Of a stretch of DNA of 64,000 bases, positions 52,269-63,400 are shown piece by piece. The notes under the pieces were generated by a model. The model worked only from the letters and a program-made list of their open reading frames with translations, did not search any database and was not told where the DNA came from. This DNA is from Pseudoalteromonas sp. EB27. Its GTDB lineage: Bacteria > Pseudomonadota > Gammaproteobacteria > Enterobacterales > Alteromonadaceae. A program made the position numbers and the translations under genes. The DNA is taken from positions 1 to 64,000 of the forward strand of contig NZ_MTQD01000015.1 of the NCBI RefSeq assembly GCF_001974875.1, given 5' to 3'. Position 1 is the stretch's first letter. Each line of letters starts with the position of its first letter.

Positions 52269-53429
52269 TTACTTATCCATCTGCAAGGATAGTAACTTAG
52301 CTTGATATACATCGATTCTTTGGTTATCACGTTCTAGTTCGATAGCTTTCTCAAGCAAGGTTTGTGTTTGTTTAATATTACCTTGTTGATAGCGAACTTT
52401 TGCGAGTTCCAAGTATAACTCAGCAATGTAAGGCGCTTTAGTAATAGCTTGCTCAAGGTGTGCTTTAGCCTGATGAGCATGGCCAGCTTGTAAGTTGTTT
52501 TTAGCGATTACTAGTAATTCATATGGGTCTTTTTCTTTATTAACTAATTGTGAAGTGAGCTCTTTGACAAGCTCTTTGTCGCCTAATTTTTTAGCTAAAA
52601 GCTGATAGTTGCTGATTAAATTAATACTTATTTCATTATTACTAAGTGCTGTTTGATAGATGTTTTTAGCGCTTTGTAAATCACCAGCCCGACGATGCAA
52701 AATGCCCGCTATATTAAATAATTCAGGATCATTGGGAGTGTATTTGTTTGCTTGTAGAATAAGTGAGTAAGCAATATCCAGCTGTTTGTCTGCTAGCGCT
52801 GTTGCAGCTAAATTACTGTAAAACTTAGAAACTAAATCGTTATAATCTGCACTGCTTGAATAAAAGCTGCGGCGGGTAGGAAAGTAGTCGATTAAGGTGC
52901 CCGCTCTGAAAAATTCAACAATATTATCATCTTTTTTCTCTACTTTTGGGGCGTATACTCTTGTTCTAAAGTGGCTTGCTACATAAACAACATTATTTTC
53001 TTTTGCGTATACAGGCTGACTTGTTACTTCTTGAAAGCTCGTTTCTAATCCGAGAGCTTGTGCATAGCTTTGTGTTAAAACAGCTAAGCTAATGCAGTTG
53101 CCTTGCGAAAGTTTTAAGGCTTGGGCTGAAGTAAGTGTATCGCCGTGGTATTTAAAGTTAGCTAAGTTGCTTTCGAGGTAGTTGTAAATAATGCGGTCAT
53201 GACGGATTTCAGACTGTTTTTGTTTTTCGGCATAGGCTAAAAATTTTTCTTTTTCAACATTTGGCAGCTCGAAAATACTGTACTCAGAAGGAGTGTCGAG
53301 TTTATTAAACAAAGAATGGTTTAATAGTTGTTCAAGCTCTATTTGTTGTTCTACTTGGTGAACCTTGGTTGTGTTACATCCAACTAAATATAAAAAAGTA
53401 ATACAGACTGCTATTTTATAAAACATCAT
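52269..53429 (-). CDS. Lipoprotein with transglutaminase-like fold and TPR repeats
   Basis: The 386-residue lipoprotein (lipobox LVGC) has a transglutaminase-like core: Cys in [23 protein letters not shown], His in [11 protein letters not shown], Asp in LIDYFPTRR. From about residue 200, four to five TPR helical hairpins follow ([31 protein letters not shown]). Such proteins may act as periplasmic cysteine proteases or as pseudo-enzymes in protein processing. It is the only gene on this transcript; it converges with the gluzincin gene, only 16 bp apart. Confidence 0.83.
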   Translation of the reverse strand: MMFYKIAVCITFLYLVGCNTTKVHQVEQQIELEQLLNHSLFNKLDTPSEYSIFELPNVEKEKFLAYAEKQKQSEIRHDRIIYNYLESNLANFKYHGDTLTSAQALKLSQGNCISLAVLTQSYAQALGLETSFQEVTSQPVYAKENNVVYVASHFRTRVYAPKVEKKDDNIVEFFRAGTLIDYFPTRRSFYSSSADYNDLVSKFYSNLAATALADKQLDIAYSLILQANKYTPNDPELFNIAGILHRRAGDLQSAKNIYQTALSNNEISINLISNYQLLAKKLGDKELVKELTSQLVNKEKDPYELLVIAKNNLQAGHAHQAKAHLEQAITKAPYIAELYLELAKVRYQQGNIKQTQTLLEKAIELERDNQRIDVYQAKLLSLQMDK

Positions 53430-53478
53430 AAACCCACTCCATTGTTAAATTTTACATTACAATGTGATGGGTTTTTAA

Positions 53479-54612
53479 TCAAGCACTTGCTGTACTGCGT
53501 TTACTTGAGCGATTTTTTTGTGATTGTTTTTTACGTTTACGGCGGGTAAACCACAAGTAAAAACCAGTACCTGCTAGCCACACTGGGCTCAAACCAATTA
53601 CGCACCACAGTATTTTACTTATTAGCCCTGCAAAGTAGCCAAAATGAAGTTTTCTAAAGCTATCAATTACTTGCCAGCCAACGCCAACTTCGCGAATATC
53701 CCAGTTAGTTAAATGTTCGCCTGTTTGCTTATCGTAGCTAACCGTATTGGCATATTCGCTCGCAAGTGGGTTATTTGTATCAACTTCGCCGAATAAGGTG
53801 ATATTTTCGTCAGGCTCGAGTGGCATAACTAAAAACGTACCATTAAAAGTGGGTATTTGCTTTTTACTGTCATCGAGTATGTGTTGAAACGAAATATCGC
53901 TACTGTGCAAGTTTTTGGTTAGTACAAAGTGCTCTTCCTCAGCGTGTTCAATAACTTCGTGATACCACACCGCCCAGTTAAAGTAGCCACCTGTGATAGC
54001 TAAAATAATAATGATGGGCGACCCTATCACCCCCGTCATTTTATGAATGTCGCTAAGTACAATTTGCAGTGTTGCACGCCAGCGCACACTAAATAGGCGC
54101 TGCCAAAATTTACGATAAATAATAAGTCCTGTAATACCTAATACCAATAAAAACAGAGCAAAAAAGAAGCCTAGTACTGTGCCTGTTTGACCTGGCAGGT
54201 TTTTAAAGTCGTTAAGTAAAAAGGTGTAATGCAGTTCTAAAAACCAATCAGTAAAATAATGACTAGTACCAACAGGCTCTGACAAAATGTCACCCGTATA
54301 CTGGTTTAAATGAAACTTATACCATTGCTCTGTCCCGCGTTTAACTAAGTAAACCCGATCAGCAGTATCATCGTTAAATATCTCCCAACTACCTACTACA
54401 TACTCAGGGTAAGCAAGCTCTGTTTTTGCGATTAATTTGTCGATTGGCATGCGCTCTGGCAGTGCTTTTACAACATAGTGACTGCTTGGCATAAGTAAGC
54501 CATCTATTTCACTTTTAAAAACTAATACGCTCCCTGTAATACTAATAACAATCAAGGGAATGAGAGCTATAAGAGCGATCCAACTGTGAATTTTAAAAAG
54601 AGTTTTTCTCAT
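53479..54612 (-). CDS. PepSY-domain transmembrane protein (ferric reductase-like)
   Basis: The 377-residue membrane protein is a PepSY_TM protein with four main TM helices: KIHSWIALIALIPLIVISITGSVLVFK, a periplasmic PepSY domain, ELHYTFLL and SDIHKMTGVIGSPIIIILAITGG, and WLAGTGFYLWFTRRKRKKQ at the C-terminus. The repeated histidines in TM segments could bind haem, as in ferric reductases. Family members (for example those next to siderophore receptors) are linked to iron uptake. A Fur-like box lies 38 bp upstream, which supports iron control. Confidence 0.88.
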   Translation of the reverse strand: MRKTLFKIHSWIALIALIPLIVISITGSVLVFKSEIDGLLMPSSHYVVKALPERMPIDKLIAKTELAYPEYVVGSWEIFNDDTADRVYLVKRGTEQWYKFHLNQYTGDILSEPVGTSHYFTDWFLELHYTFLLNDFKNLPGQTGTVLGFFFALFLLVLGITGLIIYRKFWQRLFSVRWRATLQIVLSDIHKMTGVIGSPIIIILAITGGYFNWAVWYHEVIEHAEEEHFVLTKNLHSSDISFQHILDDSKKQIPTFNGTFLVMPLEPDENITLFGEVDTNNPLASEYANTVSYDKQTGEHLTNWDIREVGVGWQVIDSFRKLHFGYFAGLISKILWCVIGLSPVWLAGTGFYLWFTRRKRKKQSQKNRSSKRSTASA

Positions 54613-54649
54613 AGATAGTTTTATATATTGCAGTTAATGACTTGCGCAT

Positions 54650-54668
54650 GATAACAACTATCATTTTC
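54650..54668. promoter_or_regulatory. Fur-like box before the PepSY protein gene
   Basis: GATAACAACTATCATTTTC agrees with the 19-bp Fur consensus at about 13-14 positions. It lies 38 bp before the PepSY start codon. Confidence 0.6.
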
Positions 54669-54851
54669 ATTTAATAGCTTGTGAGTAGGTTTTCTATTAA
54701 ATAGGTAAACCGTGAACTTAATTCTACGGTTTTTGTATACCTAGCTTTCCAGTACCTAAAATAAGAATATCTTATTTAGTTGAGTTAAATTTACGCGGCT
54801 CTACAATGCCGCGCTCATAGTAAAAGCCTTTTAAAAACAGATGTTTATTAA

Positions 54852-55517
54852 ATGTTTTTATTTCTGTTTTTAATTAACATTTATATAACGAGCGAGGTTG
54901 CTTTGGCGCATTATTTGCCTATATTGTCTTCTTTTATTTTGGTTTTTAGTTTTTTACCATTACTAAACAAAATTCGAAAAAATCGTAGTGTCTCTGGTTT
55001 GTCACTATTAATGATGACATTTGGATTAGCACAAAGCCTTTATTTTATAACCTACAATATTTTCTTTGAGCGCTATTATATTGCGTTACCATTTATTGTA
55101 ACCGGTGCGTTAAGCGGGCTTATTTTATATTTTTTTGCACGTTTCAATGCAGCTAAACGAGAACGTGTACAGCTGGTTACTATGCTAGGTTTTTCGTTAC
55201 TGCCTTTTTCACTGCTTTTAAATTCAAGCCTTGATACTGCAACGGTATTAAGCGCTTTAACGTATGTTGGTCTTGTGATGAGTTCGGTACGTGTTATGCC
55301 GCAAACTTATAAAACATTGCGTACGGGTAATGTGAGTAATTTAAGCGCGCGCTACTTTAGCTTGCAGTTTATTGCTGGTATTTGCGGCTTAGTTGTTGAG
55401 CTTACGACAGTTGCTCCAAGCACGGCGCACTTACTTATGTTTATTATGCTATTGCTTACCAATGCTGTGCAATTTGGTTGTATGCAATACTATAGAATGC
55501 GACCTGTAATGGCTTAA
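54852..55517 (+). CDS. PQ-loop/SWEET-like membrane protein
   Basis: The 221-residue protein has seven or so hydrophobic segments and two PQ-loop-like repeats, PLLNKIRKNRSVSGLSLLMM and PQTYKTLRTGNVSNLSARYF, as in SemiSWEET and related transporters. Start: ATG 54852 has no clear ribosome site; TTG at 54903 has GAGG five bases before it and would begin MAHYLPILSSF, a usual PQ-loop N-terminus, so the shorter form (204 residues) may be right. The substrate is unknown. The gene diverges from the Fur-boxed PepSY gene. Confidence 0.75.
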   Translation: MFLFLFLINIYITSEVALAHYLPILSSFILVFSFLPLLNKIRKNRSVSGLSLLMMTFGLAQSLYFITYNIFFERYYIALPFIVTGALSGLILYFFARFNAAKRERVQLVTMLGFSLLPFSLLLNSSLDTATVLSALTYVGLVMSSVRVMPQTYKTLRTGNVSNLSARYFSLQFIAGICGLVVELTTVAPSTAHLLMFIMLLLTNAVQFGCMQYYRMRPVMA

Positions 55518-55589
55518 AGCAAAAATAAAAGTGCTAATTTAGTTTAGGTATGGCAGTTTTAAGCTATTAATCATTACAAAGTTTAAACA

Positions 55590-56378
55590 ATGCAATTAGC
55601 TATTCATCAAATTGATGCGTTTACGAATGAGTTATTTAAAGGTAACTATGCGGCAGTGATCCCACTAGAATCGTGGTTAAGTGACGATTTAATGCTAAAG
55701 ATTGGCGCTGAGAATAACGTATCTGAAACTGCTTTTACCTGCCTTCAAGACGATGGAAGTTTTGTTATTCGCTGGTTTTCACCTTTGATGGAAATCGACT
55801 TTTGTGGTCACGCCACACTTGCGGCTGCCTATGTTTTATGTGAAGAGCATAATATATCGAAAATTCGCTTTGTTGCTGATGCGGTGGGCGAGCTAATCGT
55901 TAATAAAAACGCTGATGGCAGCTTTGCAATGACCTTTCCTAAACAAGCACCGATTGAGGTACAAAATGTACCGCAGCAATTGCTTGATGGCTTGTCTATA
56001 CAACCGATTAAAGTTCTTAAAAATCGCCAAGCTTACTTTGCTATTTATGAAAATGCCGATCAAATACTTGAATTAAAAACTAACTCCGAGCTTTTAAAAA
56101 CGCTTTATCCACTTGATGTAGTGGCCACTGCTCCAAGTGCTGAATATGATTTTATATCTCGCTATTTTTGGCCTGCAAGCGGTGGCGATGAGGATTACGT
56201 AACAGGTTCTATTCATACTGGCTTGGCACCTTACTGGGCGCAGCAATTTGGTAAAACTACGTTAAGTGCTTATCAGGCTTCAAGCAGAGGCGGGCATTTA
56301 ATTTGCAAAGTGAATGATACAACCGTCACTTTGACCGGGCATGCTGTAAGGTATTTAAAAGGCACTATTTATATTTAA
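55590..56378 (+). CDS. PhzF-family epimerase/isomerase
   Basis: The 262-residue cytoplasmic enzyme matches the PhzF fold (diaminopimelate-epimerase-like): QIDAFTNELFKGNYAAVIPLESWLSDDLMLKIGAENNVSETAF with the catalytic Glu in VSETAF, and FCGHATLAAAYVL, then DEDYVTGSIHTGLAPYW and ASSRGGHLICKV. In PhzF the Glu catalyses an isomerization of phenazine precursor, but standalone family members act on unknown small substrates. No phenazine genes are nearby. It is probably expressed alone; its reading frame converges with the metzincin gene. Confidence 0.88.
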   Translation: MQLAIHQIDAFTNELFKGNYAAVIPLESWLSDDLMLKIGAENNVSETAFTCLQDDGSFVIRWFSPLMEIDFCGHATLAAAYVLCEEHNISKIRFVADAVGELIVNKNADGSFAMTFPKQAPIEVQNVPQQLLDGLSIQPIKVLKNRQAYFAIYENADQILELKTNSELLKTLYPLDVVATAPSAEYDFISRYFWPASGGDEDYVTGSIHTGLAPYWAQQFGKTTLSAYQASSRGGHLICKVNDTTVTLTGHAVRYLKGTIYI

Positions 56379-56395
56379 ACTGTGAATTAAGTTAT

Positions 56396-56427
56396 AAAAA
56401 AGGCCACGTAAATCGTGGCCTTGGTTT
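56396..56427. terminator. Terminator between PhzF-like and metalloprotease genes
   Basis: AAGGCCACG-taaat-CGTGGCCTT stem with A run on the left sits between two convergent genes (PhzF-like on plus, metalloprotease on minus), ~20 nt from each stop codon. Confidence 0.85.
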
Positions 56428-56447
56428 ACTCAATTAGTAGAGGTATT

Positions 56448-58955
56448 TTATGCTTCTAGCGCTTTTGCAATTAAGCGATCAATATATTTTTTATGCGCTT
56501 TAGTTGCTGTATCTGCACCCCAAGCAACACTGGTATCGGCTATTTGAGTTAGCTGATATAACGCTGCTGTTTTAGCCAAGTTATCGTATTTGCTTGCTTT
56601 GCCAAGACCAGCAATTGCAATTAACTGGTTAACATACTCAATTTGTAAGTTGTGACTAATAGAATTTGCGTCTTTGCTTTTCACAAAAATATTAGCGGTT
56701 AAATCTTGCATAAACTGAGTTAGGCTATATTTATTACCGTACAACGCAGTATCAGAAATACGCAGTAATACCGCTGGGTGTAATAGCTGTGCAAGTACAG
56801 ACTTTTGCATTCCTAAAATCATTTGGTGTGCTTTAGGGTCTTCATTTTTGCCGTAGTGATTAAAGCCACGACGTTGCAGCTGTAAGTAGCTATAAAGAGG
56901 TTGCATATTTTGTAGTACATCTGGCGCAAATACAAACTTGGCAAGTATATCCATTGCTTGTGTTTGACGCTCAAGCGATACCGGTGTAAATGGTTTATCT
57001 GCATTTGTATCACCCACTACAGCGCGCTCAACGTATACGCCACCAATCTGGCGAGAAACCACACCTGCTTGAGCTCGGTACTGACCAAATAAGCTATTAG
57101 CAGAGGTAACAAGCTGTTGGTAAGACTCACCTTTAACCGTTGCTTTATCTTTTAGTTCGGTAAATAGTTTATTAATTAGTGCCATACGATCTGCGCCATA
57201 GGCAGCAGGGTTTGACGACAAATCACCAATCATTACACGTGGATCGATATGGCGACCTGGTGCGCGCATATCGTCTGCATCGTTACCAAAGGCAAGGGCA
57301 TGTTCACTTGAACGAGCAAGTATTTTTTCAAGTCGAGCTTGCTCAGCAGCTTCATCTGCAAGCGCTACGCTGTAGCCATAGTTAATTGCCCAATCATCGT
57401 AAGGACCAGGTTTTGTTTGAAAAATATCACCTTGCTGCATACCAATTGGGGCAATGTTAGCGGGTGCATAATCCATAACAGAACCGGTTACTATGCCTTG
57501 GGTTTTGTTTTTATCGTGTACTTCTTTTTCATCCCACAAAATTGATGATTTCATATTATGGTTAAGACCTAAAGTATGGCCAACTTCGTGAAGTACCAGT
57601 TGCGTTAAACCTTGGCGAAGCATTTCTTTATCTTCAATTTTGTCGCCGCTAGCAAGGCCTTTGGCAAGCATTAGATTTTGTTGAATCTCATGCCCAAGAG
57701 AGCAATTTAGCTCGCCGGTATTTGTTGTTTCACCGTGGCTCATTGTTCCTTGTGTGAAAAGCGTGTCGTAAATCCAGCGGTTTTTCATAAATACAAACTC
57801 AAGCATAATGTCTGAGCCCAGTATTTCGCCTGTTAATGGGTTAGCAAGTGCTGGCCCGTATCCGCCAAATGGAGGCTTAGGTGACGAAGTCCAACGCAGT
57901 ACGTTGTAATTAATATCGCCCGCATCCCAGTCTGCATCGTCTGGTTGTACTTTTACCTCTAAGGCATTTTTAAAGCCGGCTTTTTCAAAAGAGGTATTCC
58001 ACGTTAAAACAGCGTCACGAATAGTATCGCGCCATTCAATAGGTGTGGTGTTTTCTATCCACCAAGTAATTGGTTTTACTGGCTCTGAAAGTGCTGCACT
58101 TGGGTCTTTCTTTTGTAAGTCCCAGCGTTTTATAACATCTTGATAAGGTGCCCAATCGGTAGATGTCATTTGATCGAATTGATTTGTAAAATAACCAATG
58201 CGCGCATCATCCATACGTGGTGCGTAGTTATTGCTAGGTAGAGCGACAAACGAGTGCTGAACTTTTACCGATACGCTACGCGGGTCGCTTACTGCATTTG
58301 AGCCACGCACCGTTGGACTTGGGTTAGTAAATACGTAATCAACAACCACGTCTAAGTTATTAGGGTATGGACGTTGTTTAATAATGCGTGATTTTTTATC
58401 GTCTAGTTTACCTACTTTAAAGCGTTTTTTAGCGTTTTTATCTGCTGGATTTGGTGTAGGTGATACTTTATGAAGTGCTTCGCTTAAAAATAACTTATTT
58501 ACATTAAATGCTATTTTACCGTCTTCTTCTTTTTCTATTTTAATGCTCGCAAGTACCGCTTCACTAATATTGGCATCACTCGCTTTTGAAATTGCACTAC
58601 TTTCGTCAAATTTGTAGCGAGGTGTTTTGCTAATAATATCGATACGGTCAAAGTATTTTCTAAATTCAATTAACTTAGTTTCGCGGTACGAACCACGATA
58701 ATGGCCTGCATCTGTAACGCCATCGACAGTGTGCGCAAAATACACAAACGGTGTATTGAGTTGGGATTCGTTAATCACCATAAGGTGCTTACCGGTTTTT
58801 TCGTCTTGATAAAGGCTAAATATACCGGCAAATTCGGTTTGTCCTTTGATCATTTCGCTAAGTGTTTTTGACTCTTTTTCGTCTTTTTTATCGGCTGCAA
58901 ATGCATGGCTGCCAAACGCTAAGCTAAGCGCAAGGGTGATGGTCGTTAATTTCAT
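56448..58955 (-). CDS. Secreted zinc-dependent metalloprotease (metzincin; DUF5117/DUF4953 type)
   Basis: The 835-residue exported protein (signal peptide ending SHAFAADK) has the complete metzincin motif HEVGHTLGLNHN with H456, E457, H460 and H466. It contains FPGGYG-like FGGYGPALANPLTGEILGSDIMLEF and SVMDYAPANIAP (Met-turn). The N-terminal ~200 residues correspond to DUF5118/DUF5117 and the C-terminal ~250 to the DUF4953 part, as in bacterial zinc-dependent metalloproteases of 800-900 residues. Target proteins are unknown. It is a single gene and diverges from the RND efflux operon. Confidence 0.88.
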   Translation of the reverse strand: MKLTTITLALSLAFGSHAFAADKKDEKESKTLSEMIKGQTEFAGIFSLYQDEKTGKHLMVINESQLNTPFVYFAHTVDGVTDAGHYRGSYRETKLIEFRKYFDRIDIISKTPRYKFDESSAISKASDANISEAVLASIKIEKEEDGKIAFNVNKLFLSEALHKVSPTPNPADKNAKKRFKVGKLDDKKSRIIKQRPYPNNLDVVVDYVFTNPSPTVRGSNAVSDPRSVSVKVQHSFVALPSNNYAPRMDDARIGYFTNQFDQMTSTDWAPYQDVIKRWDLQKKDPSAALSEPVKPITWWIENTTPIEWRDTIRDAVLTWNTSFEKAGFKNALEVKVQPDDADWDAGDINYNVLRWTSSPKPPFGGYGPALANPLTGEILGSDIMLEFVFMKNRWIYDTLFTQGTMSHGETTNTGELNCSLGHEIQQNLMLAKGLASGDKIEDKEMLRQGLTQLVLHEVGHTLGLNHNMKSSILWDEKEVHDKNKTQGIVTGSVMDYAPANIAPIGMQQGDIFQTKPGPYDDWAINYGYSVALADEAAEQARLEKILARSSEHALAFGNDADDMRAPGRHIDPRVMIGDLSSNPAAYGADRMALINKLFTELKDKATVKGESYQQLVTSANSLFGQYRAQAGVVSRQIGGVYVERAVVGDTNADKPFTPVSLERQTQAMDILAKFVFAPDVLQNMQPLYSYLQLQRRGFNHYGKNEDPKAHQMILGMQKSVLAQLLHPAVLLRISDTALYGNKYSLTQFMQDLTANIFVKSKDANSISHNLQIEYVNQLIAIAGLGKASKYDNLAKTAALYQLTQIADTSVAWGADTATKAHKKYIDRLIAKALEA

Positions 58956-59243
58956 TTTGAGACTTTTAATATTTGTTAATTTAATTGGACTGTACGTAAA
59001 TTAATTTAATTTCGCACATCTTCGCGACGAAATTTAAGTGTACAACGCTAACAAGCTGATATTAATGAATAAAAGTTTGTAACAAAATATAACGAATGAG
59101 GTGAACTGCATGTGAAGTTATATTCTATAGCCCTAAATAGCAGCGGTTTATATGTATTTGCAACAGTTGCTTACAAATGTCACCTTAATGTTTCATATGG
59201 CTCTGGTATTATGGTGTTAATAGAATTTTGGGGATAATAGGAT

Positions 59244-60422
59244 ATGCAAACAAATTCACTTAGATGGGTTTTTCCATTTGTAGCGCTCATTGTTGGTGTT
59301 GTTGGCTTTATGGGAATCAATGCCATTGCAAAAGATCCAGAAAAAAAAGAAGTAATTGATACTCGTCCAACAGTGCAAGTTGAGCCAGTGATTGCAAACG
59401 ATCACCAAGTTATTATTAATAGCTACGGTGAAGTAAAGCCTCTTGAAAATACACTGCTCTCGGCGCAGGTGTCTGGCGAGGTGTTAAGTTGGCATCCTAA
59501 TTTTGTAGCCGGTGGCATAGTTGCTCGCGGTGAAACCTTATTCACTATCGAAAAAGACAACTATGAAGCAGCAGTACTTGTTGCAGAGGCCGAGCTTGCT
59601 CGCGCACAGGCAGGCTTAATTGAAGAGCAGGCGCAAGCCCAAGTAGCCGAAGACGAAGCCAAGCGCTTTCCAAGTAAAGCGCGCACAGATTTATTTTTGC
59701 GTAAACCTCAAGTGCTCAGTGCGCAGGCATCTGTAAAGTCGGCGCAAGCAGCATTAAAGCGCGCGCAACGTGATTTGGATAATTGTGATGTTACAGCCCC
59801 TTACGACGCATTGGTGATTAGCCGAAATATAGGTGTTGGACAGTTTGTCACTATGGGTTCGCAAGTTGCTGAACTCAATAATATTGAGACCGCTGAAGTG
59901 ATTATTCCTATAGCAGGGTTCGATAGCGTTTTTTTGCCAGAGCGTATTAAAGGTATTACCGCAACGATTATTCAAAAAGGCCTAAACAGCTTCACCCGTG
60001 AAGGTGTAATTGACCGCGACCTAGGGATTGTTGATAACGCTACGCGTATGAGCAGTTTAGTAGTGCGTATAGAAGACCCATACGGTCTTAAGAATATACA
60101 ACCAGCCATTAAATTTGGTAGCTACGTACAGGTAAATTTTGCAGGTGCAATGCTTAATAATATTTACCGCTTACCGCAAGAGTTAGTTAATAACAAAACC
60201 GTATGGATCGTTAATGAAGAGCAGCAACTTGAGCCGCGCAAAGTCACAGTTATTCGTGAAGAGGGTGAGTACTTTTACATCAGTGATGGTTTGCAAACAG
60301 ATGATAAGTTGGTGATTACTTTGCCAGAATATCCGCAAAAAGGCATGGCTGTAAAAATTGCGGGCCTTCAAAATACTAAAAATACAGAGGCACTTGAAAA
60401 TGCTTCCACTGAAAAATTATAA
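59244..60422 (+). CDS. RND efflux membrane fusion protein (periplasmic adaptor)
   Basis: The 392-residue protein is anchored by an N-terminal TM segment (LRWVFPFVALIVGVVGFMGINAIA) and has the HlyD/AcrA fold: lipoyl halves (LSAQVSGEVLSWHPNFVAGGIVARGETLFTIE; CDVTAPYDALVISRNIGVGQFVTMGSQVAEL), a short alpha-hairpin (~110-180) and beta-barrel domain. It links the inner-membrane pump to an outer-membrane channel. The RND pump gene starts 15 bp after it. An outer-membrane factor gene is not present here. There is no lipobox. Confidence 0.92.
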   Translation: MQTNSLRWVFPFVALIVGVVGFMGINAIAKDPEKKEVIDTRPTVQVEPVIANDHQVIINSYGEVKPLENTLLSAQVSGEVLSWHPNFVAGGIVARGETLFTIEKDNYEAAVLVAEAELARAQAGLIEEQAQAQVAEDEAKRFPSKARTDLFLRKPQVLSAQASVKSAQAALKRAQRDLDNCDVTAPYDALVISRNIGVGQFVTMGSQVAELNNIETAEVIIPIAGFDSVFLPERIKGITATIIQKGLNSFTREGVIDRDLGIVDNATRMSSLVVRIEDPYGLKNIQPAIKFGSYVQVNFAGAMLNNIYRLPQELVNNKTVWIVNEEQQLEPRKVTVIREEGEYFYISDGLQTDDKLVITLPEYPQKGMAVKIAGLQNTKNTEALENASTEKL

Positions 60423-60436
60423 AGGTAGGCTGAGTT

Positions 60437-63400
60437 ATGAGTAACACTGAACTACCAAATACAGCGCCTAACGCTGAAAAACAAACCGGTATTATTGCTT
60501 ACTTCGCTAATAACTCCGTTGCTGCCAACCTAATGATGATTTTTATTGTGGTGATGGGAATTATTAGCTTTCTAAATATCCAACGCCAAATGTTTCCTAA
60601 TGTAGAGATTAACTACATTAATATTGAAGCTAACTACCCCGGCGCTTCACCACAAGAAATAGAAGAAAGCATACTTATAAAAATTGAAGAGTCGCTAAAA
60701 GATGTGACCGAAATTAAAAAAGGTGTTTACAGGGCATTTAGAAATGGCGGTAGAGCAAGTCTTGAAATTAATACTGATGTAGAGCTGACCGATATACTCG
60801 ATAAAGTTAAATTACGGGTTGATGGTATAGCAACGTTCCCTGCCGGTATGGAACCGGTCACCATAAGTCAAGTTGAGTTTAGGCAAGATGTTATAGGTAT
60901 GACGCTCGTTGCTGACTTACCGCTAACTGAGCTTAAGCCTATAGCAAACCAAATAGAAGATGAGTTACTACAGCTATCTAACGTGTCGTTAGTGGTAAAC
61001 GATGTTCCTCTTGATGAAATAGCAATTGAAATCGAACCCGATACGCTGCGTCAATATAACCTAACCCTTAGTGATGTAATGAATGCAGTGCGTCGTTACT
61101 CAGCTAACTTTTCAGCGGGGCAGCTAAAAACAGACGCAGGTGTTATTTCTGTACGAGTCGAAAATCAGTTTTACTCTGGTGAAGAATTTAGGCAAATACC
61201 GGTAAAAATAGGGGCTAATGGCGCTAAAGTGTTACTGCAAGATATTGCCGTGATTAAAGATCAGTTCACTGAAGGTGAGCGTTACTTTAAATTCAATGGT
61301 GAAAATGCAGTTTATATATCGGTAAAAGCTACTGAAGAGCAAAGTATTATCCCAGTTGCTGATTCAGTAAAAGCATTTATAGAATTAAAAAACAAAGAGC
61401 TACCACTGGGGGTTCGTTTAGAGCCACTAATGGATTTTACGTATTACCTAAATGCCCGCTTAGACATGATGGTTACAAACCTCATTCAGGGCGCTATTTT
61501 GGTTGCAATTATGCTATCAATCTTTTTACGCTTTAAGTTGGCATTATGGGTGATGATTGGTTTGCCAGTGTGCTTTTTGGGCGCAATGATGATGATGCCA
61601 TTGTTTGGTGTAACCATTAATATTTTATCACTTTTTGCCTTTATTATGGTGCTAGGGATTGTGGTGGACGACGCCATCGTGATAGGGGAAGCTGCCTACA
61701 CCGAAATAGAGAAAAAAGGCGGTGGTGTTATTAATGTGATTAATGGCGCAAAACGCGTAGCAACCCCTGCAACTTTTGGTGTACTAACTACCATTGCAGT
61801 ATTTGCTCCGTTTACGTTATCTACAGGCCCAGAAAGTGCCTTCTTTTATGGTATAGCAGTGGTGGTAATGTTGTGCTTGGTATTTAGTTTGATTGAATCA
61901 AAGTTGATACTGCCTGCCCATATTGCTCACACTCATTTTTCACCAATAAAAGAGGGGGGCTGGCGAGATCGGTTTAATACGCGATTTTTTGGTTTTGTAA
62001 ATGGCCCATATAAACGCTTTGTTATACGTTGTGTTGAATGGCGTTGGTCAGTGCTATTTTCATTTATTGCTCTATTAATCGTAACCTTTGCTTTAATCTC
62101 ATCAAATCAAGTTCGTACCGGGTTTATGCCAAAGATCCCGCATGACTACCCGCAAATAAATCTAGAAATGAATGACAATGTATCAGACATACAAACAATA
62201 AATGCTATTCGTGAAATAGAAGCGATGGTGATTGCGATTGATGAAGATACCGAACGCAAATATGGTCAAAAACTCATAAGAGATATTTTAGTATTTAACC
62301 AAGGGCGAACTGAAGCACAAGTGCTTGTTCCCCTTGTTGATGAAAGTATAAGGCCTTATAACGCGTTTGAATTATCACGACGTTGGCGCGAGGCGATGCC
62401 CGATATTGCCGGTGTTAAATCATTAACCATTTATGATGATGTAAATGGAGGGAGCAGTGACGGCGAATTTGGTTATTTATTATATGGCTCTGATATTGAT
62501 ACATTAAATAATGCAGGACGTCGTTTTATAGAGTTGCTGCAACAGCAAGAAGGTTTGTTTGATATTAGCTCAACAATAGATCCTGCAAGTAAAGAAGTGC
62601 AAATGAGCCTAAAACCGGTCGCTTACGACTTAGGTTTAGACTTAGCTTCTATTGCAAATCAAGTTGGAGCAAGCTTTTACGGTGGTGAGGCTCAACGTGT
62701 TATTCGCCGAGGCGAGGAAGTACGTGTAATGGTGCGTTACCCTAAACTGACTCGAGAGGCATTTTCGTCACTTAAGCATGCGGTTGTTACTACCCCGCAG
62801 GGCCGTGAAGTACTGCTTGGTGATGTAGTTGAACTTACTGAAACACCAGGCATTAGTTATATCCGCCGTGAAGGGGGCTATCGTACTGTGTATGTTTATG
62901 GAAACATAGATGAAGAAGTGATTGAGCCAAACGAAGTTGTAGATCAAATTAAAGAAAAGCTACTACCACAACTTAAAGAAGAATATCCAAGTGTTAAGTC
63001 AGAACTAGGTGGCGCCATTGAAGAGCAACAAGATCAGGCTAATCAGCAGAAGATGTTTTTCTTCGGCGGTATGATTTTGGTGTATGTTTTATTAGCCGTA
63101 CCCCTTAAGAGTTATGCGCAACCACTTATTGTTATGTCGGTGATTCCATTTAGCTTAACGGGAGCAATATGGGGGCATTACTGGTTTGGTTTGGATATAA
63201 CTTTAATGTCTGGCTTTGGTATTATTGCAGCAGCAGGGGTGGTTATAAACGACTCACTCGTTATGACCGATTATGTGAATCAAGCCCGTAAAACAGGTGT
63301 TAGTATTAAAAATGCTGTAATAGATGCCGGTTGTGCTCGATTCAGACCTATATTACTTACTTCAATTACTACATTTGCAGGTGTATTGCCCATTATGTTT

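Noticed and set aside
59008..59034. AATTTCG ... CGAAATT inverted repeat before the metalloprotease gene
   Set aside because: Only 7-bp arms with 13-base spacing; the arms are AT-rich and no matching regulator is known here.
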